Below the pieces are notes generated by a model. It was not told the origin of the DNA. It did not search any database and was given only the letters and a program-made list of their open reading frames with translations. Shown here in pieces: positions 58,028 to 64,000 of a stretch of 64,000 bases of DNA; within the stretch, counting starts at the first letter, position 1; every line of letters starts with the position of its first letter. A program made the translations under genes and the position numbers. Source of the DNA: Tamarix chinensis (Eukaryota > Streptophyta > Magnoliopsida > Caryophyllales > Tamaricaceae); contig CM060177.1 of the NCBI GenBank assembly GCA_030549775.1, positions 46,712,244 to 46,776,243 of the forward strand. Reading direction: 5' to 3'.

Positions 58028-58292
58028 TGACTATAGCCATAGTAGGCCTGGGCCTAGGGCCCCCAAGTAATATGGGCCCTAAATTTATATATATATATAT
58101 ATATAAGGAAATCTAATATAAAAATAAGAATCTAAGCTAGCATAGTTGGTTAGATAATAAGAATAAGAAAGCTTTATTAAAGCAGGTCAGGGGTTCGATT
58201 CCCTATCTAAGTAAAACTTTTATACACATATAAAATATAGGGCCATAAAAAAATTTCAGCCTAGGGCCCCCTGAGTGTCAGGGACGGCCCTG
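58028..58292. mobile_element. hAT-like MITE with tRNA-like centre, TSD GCCCAACC
   Basis: Perfect 8-bp duplications GCCCAACC at 58020-58027 and 58293-58300. The right end on the minus strand is CAGGGCCGTCCCTGACACTC; inner inverted blocks GGCCTAGGGCCCCC/GGGGGCCCTAGGC and TGGGCCCTAAATTTATAT/TGGCCCTATATTTTATA support the structure. The outer left end has decayed. The centre carries Pol III-like boxes A (TAGCATAGTTGG, 58138-58149) and B (GGTTCGATTCC, 58192-58202). Confidence 0.85.
58138..58208 (+). other. tRNA-like Pol III box A / box B segment
   Basis: Box A TAGCATAGTTGG and box B GGTTCGATTCC are 42 nt apart, and the segment resembles the D-arm and T-arm of a tRNA (AGGGG-TTCGATT-CCCT). No acceptor stem or clear anticodon arm is present, so it is not a working tRNA gene; it may be a captured tRNA or SINE head. 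Confidence 0.6.
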
Positions 58293-61200
58293 GCCCAACC
58301 CAAATACATAATAGACACTCCTCCATATATAAAGCATCATGTGTAGCAAAATAATCCCAAGGGTCATCATCAGCCTACACACAAACGTTTAGGTCATTTG
58401 CTCGTGAGAATGAGTAGTACATATGAAAAGGATTATCAGTATGCTACATACTGAGCAAGGTAACCATACAATCGAAGTAAGATGACATAGAAAAGCATGG
58501 GTCCACATCAAAAATAAGCACAAAATACGTTAATATAAAGTGATGTAAGGTAATACTAATTCTAGAAATCAATATTAGATATAACATAATCCATTATTTT
58601 ATTTACATTAAGTTTAAGGACCCCACTATTCTTAATTTAATAGAATGAATTGAATCACCTCTAAGGGACAACATACCTGAGTCACCATTATCATATAGTG
58701 AAGGAAAACATGCTCATGACTATTATTCTTAAATCGGTAGAATGGTCTGAAACAACTCTTAGGGAAGAACACCATTGAATCACTATTATCGTCCGATAGA
58801 ATGAAAGCAACCCCTCGATCCTAAATCACATAATCTTCCGCTTTAAATTATTGATGTCTTATCCATTAGTTACTTATTTCAAAGCATATTCTCATTTACG
58901 TTGAATTTAGGGTCCCATTATTCTTAGTCCCTTATAACAAACTAATTCACCTCTAATGGAAAAACACACCTTAGCCACTATTATTACCTATTAGAACGGA
59001 CATAAAAAACACCTAAGTCTGATTCATGTGTATTTTTACTTTAAATAATTAGTATCTAATTCAGAGTGGTTTATATCCATGCTATCATGAATGACTCATA
59101 GAGATATGCATGACTCATAATTGAAACACGTAAAGCATAACCATATTGTTATTTGGGGCATCTCCCAAGGTAAAGATCCATAATTTTCCTAAATATCTTG
59201 AGTATTATACTTAGCATGTTTAAATTCTATTCTCATTTTTAATCACCAAAAATCCATTTTTAACTCTTATTGACCAAAATGCCATTTTCTTACTGAATAT
59301 CTTGGAATCTCCTATTAGACAAATTGTATATTACGCAATCATCATTTAATCACATTACTTATGGAATAATTGATAACACCCTCAGAATACCATGATTATT
59401 TCAAATATTATCATCAAGTGACCATAATATTATTACGATATTTAAATACTCATATTTTCCCAAAGGCCTTACGAATTCCAATATTAATACATTTCAATCT
59501 ATAATACTTATATGAAACATGTAACTCTAGTTATATACATAGATACCATATATCCAAAATTATACCCAAACGCATATTTTCTCATTTACCTTAGTTTCAA
59601 TATATTACATCATAGTATTATCATAATTAATATAACATTATCAAATAGAATTTTACATAAAAATACATGTTACACATACAAGTCCTAACTACGGTATATA
59701 TCTTTACCAATAAGGGCACCGATCTCTAAGCACATGATCCTAAACTGCCTTCTTTGAGATCACTAGAAGATCGCCTGCAAAAACAAGAATAAGCCACAAT
59801 TAGAGCTTATAAATATGAATTAAAGAAAAAGTTAAGGAACATGAGGGTGGAAATAAGGATAATCAAAGCAAATGGAAAGCTCGAGCAACATGGAATTATG
59901 AAAGAATGTATGGTGGTGCTAAGGTCGTGTTAAAGTGGAGCAGAGCATGGGTGTGCTAGAAGGGAATCACAATTGTGCCAAAGGAATGACACGGGCATGG
60001 CATGCAACTCATGCACAGGTTGAGAGTGTGGAATGTGCATGGGTGGGGCATACGAGGTTAGCATGGCTATGCGAGAAGCACACGGGGAAGATGAAAAGAG
60101 AATGCACCATTGTGCACGAAATCATGCATGGGTCATGTGAGAGGGTCATGATTGGGGTGTTCGAGGGTATACAGTCGTACACCTTAATAAAAAAATAGAG
60201 ATTGATGGGGAAGAAGAAAAAAGAGACGACATAGGGTGGAAATGGTTGGGCGATGATGAGGGGGAATGATGGGGTGGTGGTGGTGGTTAATTTTCTAAGG
60301 CAGTGGTGGTTCTTGGCGGTGGTGAGGGGTGTTGATGGATGTGCAAGACATCATGAAGAATAAGATGATGATGATTATGAGGTAGGCTTAGGAGAGGTAT
60401 ATAATACATGAACGTTTGTGTGCAAAAGGAGAAATGACAGAGAAGAGAAGGCACAAAGTGCACGGGGCAAAGGGGGTGATGCATGATTGAGGATGATGGG
60501 AAAAATTCAACGGGGCATATCCCATTTATTTGTGGGAGATTATGGTTGGCATGGCTCTAATGTGTTACATAGGTGAAGAAGAAAACATTCAACATAGGAA
60601 AAAGAATAAGGAAAAAAATTCACAAGGTAGAAGAAGGAAAAGGAAAAAATAAAGGAGAAAAAGGGGGGAAAGGAAAAAAGTGTGGAATTAAGGTTAAGAT
60701 TAGGTTTAAAATGTGTGATTAATAAAATTATGTGATATTAATATATTAAACATGTAGGATTAATGTTAGTTTAAAATATAAATTAGTGAACTAAAGATTA
60801 ATACCGGGTTAAGATTTAAAATTAAGGAATTTGAATCAGGTTAAAATATCATTTTCTCAATATCAAAATTGGGTTAACATATTAGTTAATTGGGACTAAT
60901 ATTAGATAAAATTCAGGGTATTATAATAATAATTATGGTGAGTTTTCTGACACAAAGGATGATTGTGTTGTCACCTAAGATGATAGTGATTGTGGTGTGT
61001 TGTTTATGGCTACTAAGAGACAAACCAATATTACTAATAAGTGGATCTTGGATTTCAAGTAATTCTATCATATTTCTCCCCATCAGAGTTGGTTTCATAT
61101 TTATAAGATGACTCAAGGTGGATTTGTCCTAATGGAAAATGAGGCTACATGCAAAGTTATTTGTATTAGGGCTATAAAGATTAGGATGTAGGACAGTGTG

Positions 61201-62569
61201 GTCATAACATTGTAAGTTATTTGAAATGTCTTAAAGATGACCACAAACCTTACTTGTTTAAGTTCCTTATATTGTAATGGATACTATTGTGTGATTAAAG
61301 ATGGAACATTAAAGCTTACAAAATGAGATCTTGTGGTTATAAAGGGTAAAAGTGGCGGGATACTATATGAGTTGGTTAGGACAATATTGAGGGTGGAGTT
61401 GTAGTGACATCAACGAGTAAGTCTAACTCAAATGTTACAAGATTTTGGCACATGATATTAGGACATGAGGTTTGACTAAGCTCTCTAAGAAATGATTTTT
61501 GGATGGATAGAGTACAAGTGCTATATACTTTTGTGGGCACTATATGTTTGGCAAGTAGAAGCGGGTTAGCTTTTCGACAGCCAAACATAGTACAAAGGCA
61601 CTTCTTGATTATATCCATTCAGAATTGTGTGTTTCTTTTCTTTAAAATAATAGTTATGTGTTTAGTGTGTTAAAATGATTAAATACCTTAATAAAGAAGC
61701 AAACTTGGGATAAGTTAAATGTCCCTAAACTAAAAATGGTCTTTAATTTGTGGAGCATAGTTTTACTAATTTTTATTAGAACCATAGGATCATAAGGCAT
61801 CATACATGTGTTGAAGGGTCGCAATTTAATGGGTTCCTAAGAGAATGAAAATGACCATATTAGAGAAGGCCTTATGTATGTTGTTACATGCTAGGTTAGT
61901 TAGAGTATTGTGGGTTGAAGTTGTTCACGTGGTTGCATACCTACTTAATCAGTCACTAAATCATTTTATAGAGTCGAAGACACCAGAGTAGCTATGGTCA
62001 GGTAAACTAACTAATTATTCTAATTAACATATCTTTGGGTGTTTTTCCTATGCATATGTGAATGATGGAAATTTTGAGTCTAGAGCTAACAAGTGTACCT
62101 TTTTTGGCTGCACATTCGTTGTTAAAGGGTTTAAGTTATAAGCCCCAACTATATCCAAGTTTTTAACCAGCAAGGATGTCATCTTAAATAGTTTTGTGTT
62201 CTTCCAAAAGTTTGAATTTGTTGATAGTTTGTATAAGGAGGTGGATCATGGTAGTGCCCTAATCCCTGTGGAGGCCAAGTGTGGTTTGTTTGACATTGAA
62301 CCATAAACCCTAAGGTGGGTAGATAAAGGCTATAGATGGGTCAAATTTGTGTTGATCTAGGAAGAGTGCGAAGGGTAATTAAGACTCCTATCAAGTATGG
62401 TTTTGAGGAGTTAGATGGTTATGCTTTATCCGATGTTGAGACTATGGTTGATGTGTATGAGCTACTCATAGGTCATTGTTATTTTTTTATTCTACTAAGT
62501 GGTGTGCTGCTATTGAAGAAAAGATACAATCGTTTTTGAAGAATCAAACATAAAAACTTATGAAGACAC

Positions 62570-62910
62570 CAAAGGAAAACTGAGAAGGTTCTTCAACTTC
62601 TAAATATCTAACATATCTTTGGCATCTATGACATATCATCTAAATACAAGACCATATAGATGTGTGAATTATCTCTTAGTCTAATGATGTAAACACAACA
62701 ATCATATGAACTCTTACTGTATCCTTGCTTAATAATGAAACTCTCAAACCTATTGTTCCATTTCCTGGGAGACTTCTTGAACCCATATAAGGACTTCTTC
62801 AATCTGCAAACATAGTCCTTTTTCCAAGGATTTTGGAATCCCTCTAATCCACTTATAAAAATTTCCTCCTCCAACTCTACATGTAAGAAATTTGTTGTGA
62901 ATGCTTATGT
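62570..62910 (-). pseudogene. Copia reverse transcriptase fragment, inverted
   Basis: On the minus strand: FLHVELEEEIFISGLEGF, YVCRLKKSLYGFKKSPRKW, YDCCVYIIRL and YLDDMS (the YVDD catalytic box as YLDD), then after a frameshift DAKDMLDI and KLKNLLS. This is the fingers-palm part of copia RT and continues what the plus-strand integrase part would be expected to encode, but in opposite orientation. Confidence 0.85.
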
Positions 62911-63349
62911 TTGCATATTTTATACCATTTTAATTTTAGCTTTTGTTTTTTATCTAGACAAGATAGTAGGACAATTATAATGTTGTACTTAAGTGATAAT
63001 AATCTCATATATTTAATTATTTAAGCTAAAATGATAGAAAATTGATGAGCTTAAGTTATGAGATTATTTATTATTTCCTTTAAGGTTATTTTGTAGGTAA
63101 AAAAAAACTATTTTCTTTAAATAAAACTCCAAAAGCTTGTGTGAGTACCTGCATTTGCAAAACAAACAAAAGTTAGCACAAATAAAGAAGACCAGCCTAG
63201 CCCAACATATGAAAAGAAGAAGACAATAAAGCGTCAAATACTAAAGAAAAAAATGATTGAAAAAATAAATAAAGAGAAAAGAAGTATAGGCCCAATAAGA
63301 GAAAAAGAGGAAGTGCTTTGCCAAAACAAAAATAAAAAGAAGGGCGGGG
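62911..63349. other. Spacer, nothing recognised
   Basis: AT-rich sequence between the inverted RT fragment and the LTR-like start at 63350. No coding region or repeat identified. Confidence 0.45.
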
Positions 63350-64000
63350 TGTAAAACCCCAAAATTTACTAGGGAATTTTTTTTTATTTTTAGCAGAAGA
63401 ATAATACCAAAATAAGAGTGTTACCATAATACCCTGAAATTTTTTTAGCCTAATCTCATGTCATTAATATCCTAATTTGATTCTAATATCAAGAAATATT
63501 ATTGTAACCTTAACCCAATTTATTAATCCAAAATTTTTAATCGAAATCTAAAACCTTAAATCAGATAAATTGTAATTCATAAACCAAAATCAAAACCTGT
63601 TAGAATTTCTACTAATCCTAATTACTTATAGCTAATCTAAAAACACCCCTAACCCTTTCTCTTTTTCCTTTTCTTTTCTTTATTCTTCGTTCGTATGTCA
63701 GTCCAAGCCGAAATGTTTGAAAAATGTTGCAACTTGCACTCCACTCCCCCTATCATTTTAATTCTCATGCAACACACATTCATACAACCATCACCACCCT
63801 CACCTTACGGTTACTAGCCTATACATCACTATCCTCTGCAACCATCATCATCATTACCTTGTAGTTGCACCATCACCACCATCATAATCACACATCTCCC
63901 CTATTTTTTTTCCTTTCTTTATTTCTCGATTCACACAACACACGCATATATGTATACACATGTACACACACCACACTCTCATTTTGTCCATTTTTGTGTT
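63350..64000 (+). mobile_element. LTR of TGTAATACCC type, cut by window edge
   Basis: TGTAAAACCCCAAAATTTAC followed by a block similar to the first 90 bp of the solo LTR at 57760 (shared AAAATTTACTA, GCAGAAG and ATAATA motifs). Then AT- and CT-rich sequence to the edge. Whether it is solo or part of a full element cannot be seen. Confidence 0.6.

Larger units (their letters stand above)
57760..60925 (+). mobile_element. Solo LTR (3.17 kb) in copia, TSD ATAAT
   Basis: Begins TGTAATACCC and ends GGGTATTATA (inverted except the last two bases). Perfect 5-bp duplications ATAAT at 57755-57759 and 60926-60930. Copia gag ends on the left and copia protease begins on the right. Length and ends resemble the 22200-25690 LTR, pointing to the same class. 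The GC-richer frame at 59935-60198 is not a recognised gene. Confidence 0.92.
57060..62585 (+). pseudogene. Copia gag-protease-integrase, decayed and split
   Basis: Gag: ENILYEKDALIFYDVKTALL near 57490 (UBN2-type gag) and a zinc-knuckle-like CKNFLCHGFYKKNHIRKFC near 57685. After the solo LTR: protease WILDFK..FYHISPH (61035; the usual DSG Ser-Gly lost), then GGFVLMENEATCKV; GAG-pre-integrase with a CEHC-like remnant (61530); integrase with LLDYIHSEL (61600) and the end FVVKGFKL and LTSKDVILN (62105-62190); then FEELDGYALSD and AAIEEKIQSFLKNQT (62510-62550), the usual lead into RT. Not functional. Confidence 0.76.
56481..62910 (+). mobile_element. Ty1/copia retrotransposon remnant, rearranged
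   Basis: A leader with a primer-binding-like site TGGGCATTAGAGC (56972-56984) follows a probable LTR end ACCACA at 56969; the LTR start is unclear. Gag (57060-57750), protease and pre-integrase (60940-61600), integrase (61600-62300) and the region just before RT (62400-62580) are on the plus strand. RT (62570-62910) is on the minus strand. A solo LTR interrupts gag/protease at 57760-60925. Every coding part has stops. Confidence 0.78.

Noticed and set aside
58138..58208. tRNA gene
   Set aside because: A and B box motifs are present but no acceptor stem or convincing anticodon arm, and the segment lies inside a MITE.
59935..60198. 87-codon ORF in the solo LTR
   Set aside because: No similarity to known proteins; composition follows the local repeats rich in CATG and GTG within an LTR.

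Overview
The window is nuclear DNA of a flowering plant, most likely a eudicot: spliced genes with GT-AG introns, AT-rich spacers, telomere-like TTTAGGG repeats, and plant classes of transposable element (L1-type LINEs with a DUF4283-like and CCHC ORF1, chromodomain Ty3/gypsy, Ty1/copia, Mutator-like with OTU and plant-mobile-domain genes, hAT MITEs, a Helitron end). The species cannot be named from the sequence. Two host genes are visible, both on the minus strand; nearly everything else is transposon-derived or unassigned.

Layout. 1-2.7 kb: decayed LINE. 2.7-6.1 kb: spacer with one MITE-like element and a microsatellite. 6.5-14.0 kb: complete nine-exon gene for a PH-RCC1-FYVE-BRX protein (PRAF family, 1,097 aa) with a LINE tail in intron 1. 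15.7-17.1 kb: AT-rich minisatellite ending in a Helitron-type 3' hairpin and CTAG. 18.6-28.4 kb: Mutator-like element with a transposase/OTU pseudogene (plus strand) and a convergent plant-mobile-domain pseudogene (minus strand); the transposase is split by two solo LTRs with target duplications. 28.5-29.4 kb: degenerate telomere-like repeats and a 193-bp tandem duplication.

30.4-54.6 kb: a second complete gene, eight exons encoding a 493-aa homeodomain protein. Its fourth intron is about 19.8 kb and holds a small gag-only LTR element, a plus-strand LINE, a chromovirus inserted in the LINE, a hAT MITE in the same LINE, and dispersed repeats. All reading phases across this intron fit, so the gene looks intact despite the load.

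55-64 kb: decayed Ty1/copia element whose RT part is inverted relative to gag and integrase, split by a 3.2-kb solo LTR that itself carries a hAT-like MITE with tRNA-like Pol III boxes; a further LTR of the same kind starts near 63.35 kb and leaves the window.

The two host genes have no evident functional link. The strongest observations are the transposon-filled intron of the homeodomain gene, its tandem splice acceptors, the convergent two-gene MULE, and nested insertions that can be ordered in time from their target duplications.
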